A DNA stretch of 64,000 bases. Source: Planotetraspora kaengkrachanensis. Lineage in GTDB: Bacteria > Actinomycetota > Actinomycetes > Streptosporangiales > Streptosporangiaceae. Positions 21,033 to 29,604 of the stretch are shown here, piece after piece. The stretch covers positions 62,001 to 126,000 of the forward strand of contig NZ_BONV01000015.1 of NCBI RefSeq assembly GCF_016862895.1, written 5' to 3'. The first letter of the stretch is position 1; each line of letters starts with the position of its first letter. The position numbers were made by a program, and so were the translations under genes. The notes under the pieces are model-generated. The model did not search any database, was not told the origin of the DNA, and was given only the letters and a program-made list of their open reading frames with translations.

Positions 21033-21278
21033 ATGCCCGCACTCGCAATGCGTGTCAGTGGCGGCCCGTCCGCGGACGCCGAGCTCCGCGGACTCGTGAT
21101 CGCCCGGCTGGCCGCCGAATTCCTGAGCATCCCCGTGAGCTCCATCAACCGGTGTGTCACGGACGTGTCCGCGTGCGCCGGCCACCTGGGACTCGAGGTG
21201 ACTCCCGAGATCGTCGAGCGGGTCGCCCGCGAGCACCTGCTCGGAAGGGTCAACTCCGCACCGCCTCCCCGCACATAA
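21033..21278 (+). CDS. three-helix bundle dimerisation-domain protein
   Basis: 81 residues with the pattern LAAEFLSIPVSSINRCVTDV and LEVTPEIVERVAREHLLGRV, an all-helical small domain widespread in actinobacteria. Function unknown. ATG 21033 is preceded by AGCGAGGA about ten bases away; the TTG at 21024 is less likely. Confidence 0.7.
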   Translation: MPALAMRVSGGPSADAELRGLVIARLAAEFLSIPVSSINRCVTDVSACAGHLGLEVTPEIVERVAREHLLGRVNSAPPPRT

Positions 21279-21364
21279 CGGGGACGTCACCGGCCCGCGT
21301 TCCTGATGCCTTCGGGCCCGGGAATGCGAGAAGGTGGGAGCGTGAGCGAGCGGAGCGAGTTCTC

Positions 21365-22927
21365 GTGAGTCGTCGGCACCGGCGAGATCCCAGGGAGACC
21401 CGGCCGCCGGACGACGTTTTCGCGGAGATGTTGCTGGCGGCCAGGGAACTGCTGGCCGTACGCAGCCCGCTCGACGCCGAGCTCATGGTGTCCGACATGC
21501 TCGGCGCCTGGTGGGGACGGCGGCTGCGCGGCGGCGACGTCGAGCAGATACTCGGCGAGGGCCTCGTCGACTACGCGGCCAAGGCCGGCACCCCCGCGGC
21601 GCTGACGCTGCTCGTGTCCGTCGCCTATCTCGGCACCGCCCGCCAGGCCGCCAAGGCCGAGGGCGCCGCGCTCGCGCTGATGGAGTCCGACGTGGCCAGG
21701 CCGCAGTGGGCCGACCGCGTCGGCGCGGTCAAGCCCGCCGGCTGCTATGTCTCCCGGGACGTCTACGGCGACCAGGACACCGTCGTGTGCACCTTCGCCT
21801 ACAACGGGCAGGACACGCACGCCCTGGTCATGGTGGTCGACTACAACATGGGCGGCATGGCCCGGGACGCGTGGGTGTCGTCGCAGGTCGACAAGCTGCT
21901 CGAGCAGGCCAGGCAGGAGGCGTCGGGGAACGCGCTGCTCCGCTTCGAGGAGATCGAGCCCCAGCAGGCCCGTGCGCTCCTGGACTTCGCCATGAAGGCC
22001 ACCGGGGCCGCCCAGGGGAGAAAGGCACCCCAGCTCGTCAGCGACAGCTACAGCGCCTACCACGCCTTCGCCAGGTCGCGGATCAAGGCGCTGCCGCCGG
22101 GACGGCTGCGGCCGGCTCCGGCGCACACGGAGGCCCCCTACAGCCGGGACCGCCGTGCCATGCTCGCGGCCGAGTTCCTCGCCTCCGACGCGGCGGAGAA
22201 CCTGTCCGACCCCTCGGCGGCCTCGCGGTGCGCCGACCACATCATCGACTACGGCTGCGACCAGGACTTCGGCCGGCCGATGCGGGTCAGCCCCACCAAG
22301 TGCGAGACGTTCCTGCTCGACTGGCTGCCGCGCAAGGTCCTGCTCTCCCCCGCCGAGCAGGACGCCATCCCGCACGTGTTGTCGGCCTGGGTCCGCTTCG
22401 CCGGACCGCGCATCGGCCTGCCCGAGGAGGGGATCCGGGCCACCCTGGACGCGGTCTGGGAGGCGACGGCGCGGTTCACCGAGGCCTACCGGGACCCGAC
22501 GTCGTTCGGCCTCGACCCCTCCCTGGTGCGGCGGCTGCTGCCCGACGGCGACCTGTCCGCCCTCGCCAGGCGCGCGTTCGCCTTCCCGCTCCTCCAGGGC
22601 ATGCGGGGCTCGACCGACCTGGACCTGCTCAACCCGTCGGACGACGCGGACCGGCGCATCCTGCTCGAGATCGACCACGCGGACGAGCTGAGCAGGCACG
22701 ACCTCGAGGAGCACCTCGCCTGGCATGAGGAGATCGCGGGCCGGCTCTGGGTCGGAGACCCTCCACAGCTGTGGGAGGCGGCCCAGCGCATGATCGATCT
22801 CGGCCACGACCGGCACGACGTGCTGCACATCCTCATCGAGATCGCCGAGCGGATCGGCGACCATCCCGACGAGCTGGCCGCGGCCCTGGACGACATCGCC
22901 GACATCCCGGACGAACCACCGGTCTGA
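21365..22927 (+). CDS. conserved actinobacterial protein of unknown function
   Basis: 520 residues, soluble, rich in alpha helix; no signal peptide or membrane segment. Recognisable stretches include ELMVSDMLGAWWGRRLRGGD, VVCTFAYNGQDTHALVMVVD and the acidic end DELAAALDDIADIPDEPPV. It resembles large hypothetical proteins common in actinomycetes, but I do not know a function or fold. The frame is open from 21152; GTG 21365 is chosen because the upstream part overlaps the three-helix gene and looks non-coding. The 200 bases before pxpA contain no supported gene. Confidence 0.7.
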   Translation: MSRRHRRDPRETRPPDDVFAEMLLAARELLAVRSPLDAELMVSDMLGAWWGRRLRGGDVEQILGEGLVDYAAKAGTPAALTLLVSVAYLGTARQAAKAEGAALALMESDVARPQWADRVGAVKPAGCYVSRDVYGDQDTVVCTFAYNGQDTHALVMVVDYNMGGMARDAWVSSQVDKLLEQARQEASGNALLRFEEIEPQQARALLDFAMKATGAAQGRKAPQLVSDSYSAYHAFARSRIKALPPGRLRPAPAHTEAPYSRDRRAMLAAEFLASDAAENLSDPSAASRCADHIIDYGCDQDFGRPMRVSPTKCETFLLDWLPRKVLLSPAEQDAIPHVLSAWVRFAGPRIGLPEEGIRATLDAVWEATARFTEAYRDPTSFGLDPSLVRRLLPDGDLSALARRAFAFPLLQGMRGSTDLDLLNPSDDADRRILLEIDHADELSRHDLEEHLAWHEEIAGRLWVGDPPQLWEAAQRMIDLGHDRHDVLHILIEIAERIGDHPDELAAALDDIADIPDEPPV

Positions 22928-23127
22928 CCCGCGCCCGGACCGATCTGCGGCAGGATTGGTGATGCGAGGGGCGTGACGATGCCCGGGCCGGGGAGCGCCC
23001 GCGGCGAGAGGCGGACGGGCACGCGACGAGGGCGGCGGTCATCGCGGTCCACCGTGGTTCGGCGCGCGCCTCCGGCACGATCACCGCCTCCAAGGCGCCC
23101 CTGAGCCCTCCGAGCGGAGCGAGGACC

Positions 23128-23901
23128 ATGAACGCAATGATCGATCTGAACGCGGACCTCGGCGAGGGCTTCGGGGTCTGGAGGCTCGGCGACGATCTCG
23201 CCCTGCTCGACGTCGTGACGAGCGCGAACGTGGCGTGCGGATTCCATGCGGGGGACCCGCTCATCATCAGGAGGACCTGCGCCGCCGCCGTGGACCGGGG
23301 CGTGGCCGTCGGGGCCCAGGTCTCCTACCGGGACCTCGCCGGCTTCGGCCGCAGGGAGATGCAGGTCGACCCCGAGGAGCTCTGCGCCGAGGTGCTCTAC
23401 CAGGTCTCGGCCGTCGACGGGATCGCCAGGGCCATGGGCGGCATGGTGTCCTATGTGAAGCCGCACGGAGCCCTCTACAACCGGGCCTGCTGGGACGTCG
23501 AGCAGGCGGAGGCAGTGGCCGCCGCCGTCGCCGACTACGTCCCATCGGCGGGCCGTCCCCTGCCGGTGCTCACGCTGCCGGGATCGGTGCTGCACGAGGT
23601 CGCCGCCAGGTACGGCGTGCCCACCGTGAGCGAGGCGTTCGCCGACCGGGCCTACACCCCGTCGGGCACGCTCGTGCCGCGGAGCGAGCCCGGCGCCGTC
23701 CTGCACGACCCGGACGAGGTGGCCGCCCGCGCGGTCAGGATGGCCCGTAAGGGGACGGTGACCGCCGTCGACGGCACCGAGGTGCGGATCGACGCCCGGT
23801 CCGTCTGCGTCCACGGGGACACCCCCGGCGCCGTGGCGCTCGCCGAGGCCGTCCGCAAGGCCCTGACGGGAGCGGGCGTCACGATCGAGGCCTTCGCATG
23901 A
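23128..23901 (+). CDS. pxpA: 5-oxoprolinase subunit A (LamB/YcsF family)
   Basis: 257 residues. Family signature MIDLNADLGEGFGVWRLGDD, ANVACGFHAGDP and YVKPHGALYN. Together with PxpB and PxpC it forms the bacterial ATP-dependent 5-oxoprolinase that opens pyroglutamate to glutamate, a damage-repair and peptide-recycling step in the cytoplasm. ATG 23128 has GGAGCGAGGA upstream. The stop overlaps the start of pxpB (ATGA, 23898), so the three subunits are translationally coupled. Confidence 0.95.
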   Translation: MNAMIDLNADLGEGFGVWRLGDDLALLDVVTSANVACGFHAGDPLIIRRTCAAAVDRGVAVGAQVSYRDLAGFGRREMQVDPEELCAEVLYQVSAVDGIARAMGGMVSYVKPHGALYNRACWDVEQAEAVAAAVADYVPSAGRPLPVLTLPGSVLHEVAARYGVPTVSEAFADRAYTPSGTLVPRSEPGAVLHDPDEVAARAVRMARKGTVTAVDGTEVRIDARSVCVHGDTPGAVALAEAVRKALTGAGVTIEAFA

Positions 23902-24521
23902 CGATCCGGCGGGCGGGTGAGCACGCCCTGCTGGTGGAGACGGGCTCGCCCGCCGTCGCCCACCGCCTGGACGCGCTCCTGCGCGCCGACCGCCCCGCGC
24001 ACGTCGAGGAGATCGTGCCCGGCCAGGAGACCGTGCTGGTCGTCGCTCCGGACGCCGACCAGGAGCGTCTGGAGTCGCGGCTGGCCGGCCTGCTCGCGTC
24101 GGCGGCGGCCGCCGGTCCGCGGGAGGACGAGGCGGGGGCCGCGGCCGGGACCGTCGAGATCCCCGTGGTGTACGACGGCGAGGACCTCGAGTCCGTGGCG
24201 GCGCTGACCGGCCTCGGCGCCGACGACGTGATCGCGCTGCACGCGGGCTCGGAGTTCGTCGTGGGGTGGCTCGGCTTCGCCCCCGGGTTCGCCTACCTCC
24301 TCGGGCTCGACCCGCGACTGCACGTGCCGCGTCTCGACGCACCGCGCACGTCGGTCCCGCCGGGCTCGGTGGCGATCGCCGGCCCGTACTCCGCCGTCTA
24401 CCCCTCGGCTTCCCCCGGCGGATGGCGGCTGCTCGGCCGTACGGACCTGCGGGTCTGGGACGTGGCCGCCGATCCCCCGGCGAAGCTGCCGCCGGGCACG
24501 CGGGTCCGGTTCGTTCCATGA
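23898..24521 (+). CDS. pxpB: 5-oxoprolinase subunit B (KipI/allophanate hydrolase subunit 1)
   Basis: 207 residues of the AHS1 domain: IPVVYDGEDLESVAALTGLG, GWLGFAPGFAYLLGLDPRLH, VPRLDAPRTSVPPGSVAIAG and the conserved end PGGWRLLGRTDLRVWD. It is a cyclophilin-like fold partner of PxpC. It overlaps pxpA by four bases and pxpC by four bases (ATGA at 24518). Expected to act only as part of the PxpABC complex. Confidence 0.95.
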   Translation: MTIRRAGEHALLVETGSPAVAHRLDALLRADRPAHVEEIVPGQETVLVVAPDADQERLESRLAGLLASAAAAGPREDEAGAAAGTVEIPVVYDGEDLESVAALTGLGADDVIALHAGSEFVVGWLGFAPGFAYLLGLDPRLHVPRLDAPRTSVPPGSVAIAGPYSAVYPSASPGGWRLLGRTDLRVWDVAADPPAKLPPGTRVRFVP

Positions 24522-25390
24522 TCGAGATCGTGGCGCCCGGGCCGTACGCGACCGTCCAGGACCTCGGCAGGCCCGGCTACGCCCATCTCGGCGTGCCGCG
24601 CTCCGGGGCCGCGGACGCCCCCAGCCTGCGGCTGGCCAACCGGCTGGTCGGAAATCCCGAGTCCGCGGCGGGGATCGAGTTGACCTTCGGGGGCGCGGTG
24701 CTGCGCTTCGGGGTCAACGCGTGGATCGCCCTGGCCGGGGCGCCCTGCCCGGTGGAGGCCGGCAGACGGCCCGCGGGCATGTGCGCGCCCGTCTGGGTCC
24801 CCCAGGGCGGCACGGTCAACGTCGGCGCACCGCGCGAGGGCCTGCGGACGTACGTCGCGGTGCGGGGCGGGATCGCCGTTGAGCCGGTGCTGGGCAGCCG
24901 GTCGACGGACTCGCTGTCGGGGCTCGGCCCGCCGGTGTTGCGCGCGGGGACGGTCCTTCCCGTCGGCGACGCCGGGCCGCAGGCCGCGATCAGGGTGGAC
25001 TCCGCCGTCCAGGGGCCGTTCTCCCCGGGCCCTTCCGTCCGCGTCGTCCTCGGGCCGAGGGCCGACTGGTTCGCGCCCGACGCGGCCGACACGCTGCGGG
25101 CCGGGCCCTACGAGGTCGCCACGGAGACCAATCGTGTGGGCGTGCGGCTGCGGGGGGCCGCCCTGGAGCGGGCCCGCGAGGGCGAGATCCCCAGTGAGGG
25201 GATGCCGCTGGGGGCCGTCCAGGTTCCCCCGGACGGCCGGCCCATCGTGTTCCTCGCCGACCATCCGACGACGGGCGGCTACCCGGTGATCGGCGTGGTG
25301 GCGGCGCGCGACGTCCCGCTGGTCGCGCAGTTGCGACCCGGCGACCGGCTGTGGTTCCGGCCGGTGCCGGGCCGCGGCGTCAGGACGTGA
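24518..25390 (+). CDS. pxpC: 5-oxoprolinase subunit C (biotin-dependent carboxyltransferase-like, AHS2)
   Basis: 290 residues of the AHS2 domain: YATVQDLGRPGYAHLGVPRS at the start, GGIAVEPVLGSRSTDSLSGL in the middle, and ETNRVGVRLRG and LADHPTTGGYPVIGVVA near the end. It is the third 5-oxoprolinase subunit and is coupled to pxpB by an ATGA overlap. The coding sequence overlaps the 3' end of the convergent binding-protein gene by 11 bases (25380-25390), leaving no room for a terminator between them. Confidence 0.95.
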   Translation: MIEIVAPGPYATVQDLGRPGYAHLGVPRSGAADAPSLRLANRLVGNPESAAGIELTFGGAVLRFGVNAWIALAGAPCPVEAGRRPAGMCAPVWVPQGGTVNVGAPREGLRTYVAVRGGIAVEPVLGSRSTDSLSGLGPPVLRAGTVLPVGDAGPQAAIRVDSAVQGPFSPGPSVRVVLGPRADWFAPDAADTLRAGPYEVATETNRVGVRLRGAALERAREGEIPSEGMPLGAVQVPPDGRPIVFLADHPTTGGYPVIGVVAARDVPLVAQLRPGDRLWFRPVPGRGVRT

Positions 25391-27077
25391 ATCCGATGTC
25401 GGCGTACTTGAGGTCGTAGAACCCGTTGGCCCCGATGTTGGCCAGAGTGGACCGCACGGCCACGTTCTGCGGCGTCTGGTAGAGCGGAATGACGTTGACC
25501 TCCTGCCAGACCAGCTGGTCGGCCGAGTTGACGGACTCCGCGGCCTCCTCCGGGTCGAGCACGCTGCCCGCGCGGTACATCGCCTGGTCGATCTCGTGGC
25601 TGCCGGTCCGGCCCAGGTTGGAGTACCACTTCATGTCGTCGCCCTTGGCCGCCTCGCCGTTGGCGTAGACGTCGAAGGCGTTGGAGATCGGGAACGGCGT
25701 GGCCGGATACGAGAAGGCCGTGAGGTCGAAGTTGCCCGGGATCAGGTACTTGGTGAAGAAGTCGTTGAACGGCACCGTCTGGATGGTGACGCCGACCCCG
25801 ATGCGCCGGAGCATGAGCCGCGTGACCTCGGCCTCGGTGTCGCTGACGCCGACCCCGGCCGGCACCACGAAACGCAGGTTCAGCGGCGTGCCGTTCTTGG
25901 CCCTCGTCTTGCCCGAGAGCTTCCAGCCCGCCTCGTCGAGCAACTGCCCGGCCCGCTGCGGGTTGTAGGCGCCGAGGTCGCCCGCGTTGCCGCGATACCC
26001 CTGCTGGCTGTTGGCCAGGAAGTGGTTGTCGAGCGTGACGGCCGGCCAGCCGAGCCCCTTCAGGTCGAGCTGCATCAGGGCACGGCGGTCGAGCGCCATC
26101 GCCATGGCCCGGCGGACCCGGATGTCGGACAGCGTCGGGCTCTCGCCGTTGAAGGTGAACTGCCGGAAGTCGGTGCCCGCGGCCTGCCGTACGACGGCGT
26201 CCCAGGCGCCCCTCGCCCGCGAGTACTCCTCGGGAGAGGCGCCGACGTCGAAGACGTCCACCTCGCCCTTGGTGAACGCGCGGACCATGTCGGCCTTCAC
26301 GCCCTTGAAGACGATCTTGTCGAGCTTGGCCTTGTCGCCCCACCAGTTGTCGTCGCGGTCGAGCGTGATCGTCTTGTTCTTCCCGTCGAACGACGACAAC
26401 TTGAACGGCCCGGCAGTGACGGGGATCTTGTTGACCCAGTCGGAGTTGAACGCCTCGGGCGTCGCGTTGGACGAACTCGGATACAGGGGCGAGAACAGCG
26501 ACTGCCACTCGTTGAACGGCTGCGTGAGCGTGACCACCACCTCGTGGTCACTCGTCCCCCGCGCGACGCTCTGGATGTTCTCGTAGGCGATCGTGGAGTC
26601 GACGCGGAAGGCCTTGTTCTGCCCGTTCATCGCCTTCCACTGCGCCGCGTAGTCGGCCCAGGTGATCGGCCTGCCGTCCGACCACTTGGCCTTCGGGTTC
26701 AGCGTGTAGGTGATGACCTGGCGGGGCGTGGTCGCGGTGACCCGGGCGTTGGTGACGTAGTCGAGGTCGAGCGTGACCTGCCCCCTCTCGTCCGACCGGA
26801 AGGGCGTCGGCATCAGGGCGCTCATGACCGTGTCGACGCTCGTGATGTCGCCGTCGATGTGGTTCTGGTTCCACTGGACGGGGAAGTCGCCGAGCCCCCA
26901 TTTCAGGGTGCCCCCGTCCTTCACCTTCTCTCGCGGCATGGGGTTGACGTCGATCGCCTTGACGGGAGACGGAGCGAGGCTGCTTCCACGCCACCCCGGG
27001 AGGTTTTCGCCCCCGCAGGCGCTCACGGATCCCAGAGCGATCAGTGCGGCCAGGGCGGCCGGCCATCGTGCTCTCAA
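25380..27077 (-). CDS. family-5 ABC transporter substrate-binding lipoprotein (oligopeptide type)
   Basis: 565 residues. Lipoprotein signal peptide (RWPAALAALIALGSVSACGG, lipobox Cys about residue 21), then the SBP_bac_5 fold: VKDGGTLKWGLGDF at the start, YTLNPKAKWSDGRPITWADY, PFKLSSFDGKNKTITLDRDD and DIRVRRAMAMALDRRALMQL. It binds peptides or similar ligands outside the membrane and hands them to a permease. No permease or ATPase genes accompany it in this window, so it is an orphan that either uses a distant transporter or acts as a sensor. It converges on pxpABC, which may hint at a pyroglutamyl-peptide link (inference). Confidence 0.93.
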   Translation of the reverse strand: MRARWPAALAALIALGSVSACGGENLPGWRGSSLAPSPVKAIDVNPMPREKVKDGGTLKWGLGDFPVQWNQNHIDGDITSVDTVMSALMPTPFRSDERGQVTLDLDYVTNARVTATTPRQVITYTLNPKAKWSDGRPITWADYAAQWKAMNGQNKAFRVDSTIAYENIQSVARGTSDHEVVVTLTQPFNEWQSLFSPLYPSSSNATPEAFNSDWVNKIPVTAGPFKLSSFDGKNKTITLDRDDNWWGDKAKLDKIVFKGVKADMVRAFTKGEVDVFDVGASPEEYSRARGAWDAVVRQAAGTDFRQFTFNGESPTLSDIRVRRAMAMALDRRALMQLDLKGLGWPAVTLDNHFLANSQQGYRGNAGDLGAYNPQRAGQLLDEAGWKLSGKTRAKNGTPLNLRFVVPAGVGVSDTEAEVTRLMLRRIGVGVTIQTVPFNDFFTKYLIPGNFDLTAFSYPATPFPISNAFDVYANGEAAKGDDMKWYSNLGRTGSHEIDQAMYRAGSVLDPEEAAESVNSADQLVWQEVNVIPLYQTPQNVAVRSTLANIGANGFYDLKYADIGFTS

Positions 27078-27195
27078 CGTGCTCTCCGATTCCTCCAGCT
27101 ACTTATCGCACTTGATTAGTAGCAGAAAGTAATCACTCCGGGCATCTGGACGCGCGAGCACGGAAAACATGGACGGTCAGGAACGCTTGAGCGGG

Positions 27196-29547
27196 TCAGG
27201 ACAATTCGTCGACCGCGCTGCGGACGTCCTCGCTGGTGATCGTCGTGAGTTCGGCGGCGTTGGCGGTTCCCACGGCCGCCAGCCGCACGTCACGCCGCAG
27301 CGCCGCCTTCTCGTACAGCGAGCGGGCGAAGCGGCCGTTGCCCAGGCCGTCGATGAGGCCCTCGCGGCAGACCCAGTCGAAGACGTCCGCGAGGTCGCGG
27401 GCCGCCGCGTCGTCGAAGCGGTCGCCGCTCTTCGACGCGGTCAGCGCGGCGATCTCGGCCAGTTCCGCGGGGGCGTACGACGGGAAGGAGACCCGCTGGT
27501 CGAACCGGGAGGCCAGGCCGGGATTGGTCGCGAGGAAGGCCTCCATCTCCCGCCGGTAGCCGGCCAGGACGATGACGACGCGGTCGCGGTCGTCCTCGGC
27601 TCGCTTCAGCAACGTCTGCACGGCCTCCGCGCCGAAGGCGTCGCCTCCGGAGTAGCCGGCGTTGACCAGGCTGTACGCCTCGTCGATGAAGAGCACCCCG
27701 CCGAGCGCCCGGTCGACGAGCTCGTTGGTCTTGATGGCGGTGGCCCCGAGGTGCTGGCCGACCAGGTCGGCGCGGGACGCCTCGACCACGTCGGGCCGGG
27801 CGAGCAGGCCCAGGGCGGAGAAGATCCGGCCGAGGATCCGGGCGACGGTCGTCTTGCCCGTACCCGGCGGGCCGACGAAGACGAAGTGTCGCATCTGCGA
27901 CTGGACGGGCAGTCCCTGCTCCTGGCGCATCCGCGCCACCTTCAGCTGCGCCGCTATCGCGTGCACCTGCTGCTTGACCGGCTCGAGGCCGGCCATGCGG
28001 TCGAGGTCGGCGAGGGCGTCCTCGAGCGTGGGCGTGGCCTGGTAGCCGCGGAAGCGGGCGGTGATCTCGTTGAACGCCCGGGTGACGTCGGCGGAGACGA
28101 TGGTGACGAGGTCCTCGCCGCGCGGCGCGCCGCCTGCGCTGACGACCCGCACGTCACGGGCCTGCGCGGCGGCCTCCGTCAGGCTGCGCGCGAACCTGGC
28201 GTTGCCCAGCTCGTCCACCAGGCCGCGGCGGTGCACGTCCTCGTAGAGGCGGCGGAACACCGGCCTGGCGTCGGGGGCGAGGGCGTCGCCGCGCCTGGCC
28301 TGCAACGCCTCGGTGATCTCCAGCAGCTCGGCAGGCGTGTAGCTCGGAAACCGGACCCTGCTGGCGAACCTGCTGGACAGACCGGGGTTGGACGCGAGGA
28401 AGCCGTTCATCTCCTTCTCGTAGCCGGCCAGGATGACGATCAGCCTGTCGCGGTCGTCCTCCGCCCGCTTGAGCAGGGTCTGCACCGCCTCCGAGCCGAA
28501 CCTGTCCGGCTGCCCGTCTCCGGAGTTGATCAGGCTGTAGGCCTCGTCGACGAACAGGACCCCGCCGAGCGCCCGGTCGATGAGCTCGTTCGTCTTGATC
28601 GCCGTGGCGCCCAGATACTCGCCCACGAGGTCGGCCCGCTGCGCCTCCACCACGAACGGGGTCTCCAGCAGCCCGAAGGCGTAGAAGATCTTGGCCACCG
28701 TGCGGGCCACGCTCGTCTTGCCCGTGCCAGGCGGCCCGACGAAGACGAAGTGCCGCATGGGCGCCTCGTTGGCGTAGCCCGCCTCCTTGCGGAGCCTGGC
28801 CGCCTCGATGGAGGCCGCGATCGCCCGCACCTGCTCCTTGACCGGCTCCAGGCCGATCATGGCCTCCAGCTCGCCGAGCGCCTGCTCGACCGTGATGGGC
28901 GGCGGCGCGCCCTTGTCTCCGGAGGGGGCCTGGTGGCCGCCTATCCTGATCCGCTGCTGCGCGACCGGCGGCTCGCCCTCACCTCCGTCCTGCTCGTAGT
29001 CGGCCCGCACCTTGCGGGCCAGGACGAGCCGGAAGACGAGGACGCCGGCGGCGACGCCGTACGCGCTCCACAGGGAGGCGGCGGACGACAGCCACGACAC
29101 CGCGAACGCGACGACGCCGGCCGGGGCGAGGGCCATGAGCGTGGTGACCCACGGCGTCACCCAGCGGATCAGGTGCGCGGCCACGGCGACGGGGACGGCG
29201 AGGAACAACAACAGGGACGGCGCGAACGACTGCGTGCCGAACACGCCGAGGAACGGCCACAGCAGCAGCCCCCAGGCGGCCATGACGAGCGCGGTCGCCG
29301 CGGCCCTCGGATAGCTGAGCGCGAGCGCGACGAAGGCCAGCACCACGACGGTGCACACGAAAGTCGTGCTCAGCGGCCAGCTCAGCGCCGCGGCCAGCCC
29401 CATGACCGCGATCAGCAGCCCGACGAACACGACACGTCTGGCGAACGGCGAAAGGCGGAAATAGCGAACGCGGACCTGTTCGAACACATCCCTTGCCGTG
29501 GTCCGTCTTAAGATCCCCGCGGACCGTGCCCTTTCGGAGTCTCGCAT
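27196..29547 (-). CDS. membrane-anchored tandem CbxX/CfxQ-type AAA ATPase
   Basis: 783 residues. Five or six hydrophobic segments (about residues 37-175) are followed by two homologous CbbX-like AAA modules in tandem. Each opens with LEPVK.QV.AIAA and RHFVFVGPPGTGKT (Walker A at about 271-278 and 559-566) and has a Walker B (GGVLFVDEAYSLIN and GGVLFIDEAYSLVN) and the arginine-finger region GLSSRFASRVRFPSY. Related AAA proteins include EccA of type VII secretion and the rubisco activase CbbX, but neither substrate is encoded here. ATG 29547 has GGGGAGG. It lies 57 bases after the TPR membrane protein in the same direction: a likely two-gene operon. Confidence 0.9.
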   Translation of the reverse strand: MRDSERARSAGILRRTTARDVFEQVRVRYFRLSPFARRVVFVGLLIAVMGLAAALSWPLSTTFVCTVVVLAFVALALSYPRAAATALVMAAWGLLLWPFLGVFGTQSFAPSLLLFLAVPVAVAAHLIRWVTPWVTTLMALAPAGVVAFAVSWLSSAASLWSAYGVAAGVLVFRLVLARKVRADYEQDGGEGEPPVAQQRIRIGGHQAPSGDKGAPPPITVEQALGELEAMIGLEPVKEQVRAIAASIEAARLRKEAGYANEAPMRHFVFVGPPGTGKTSVARTVAKIFYAFGLLETPFVVEAQRADLVGEYLGATAIKTNELIDRALGGVLFVDEAYSLINSGDGQPDRFGSEAVQTLLKRAEDDRDRLIVILAGYEKEMNGFLASNPGLSSRFASRVRFPSYTPAELLEITEALQARRGDALAPDARPVFRRLYEDVHRRGLVDELGNARFARSLTEAAAQARDVRVVSAGGAPRGEDLVTIVSADVTRAFNEITARFRGYQATPTLEDALADLDRMAGLEPVKQQVHAIAAQLKVARMRQEQGLPVQSQMRHFVFVGPPGTGKTTVARILGRIFSALGLLARPDVVEASRADLVGQHLGATAIKTNELVDRALGGVLFIDEAYSLVNAGYSGGDAFGAEAVQTLLKRAEDDRDRVVIVLAGYRREMEAFLATNPGLASRFDQRVSFPSYAPAELAEIAALTASKSGDRFDDAAARDLADVFDWVCREGLIDGLGNGRFARSLYEKAALRRDVRLAAVGTANAAELTTITSEDVRSAVDELS

Positions 29548-29604
29548 CGACGCCTCCCCGGTTCGCCCCCGGTTATACCGCACGGCGCGGCGCAATGGGT
29601 GGAC

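Noticed and set aside
23000-23127. Small basic ORF just upstream of pxpA
   Set aside because: Starts with no ribosome site and is a run of Arg/Pro/Ser codons as expected by chance in GC-rich DNA.
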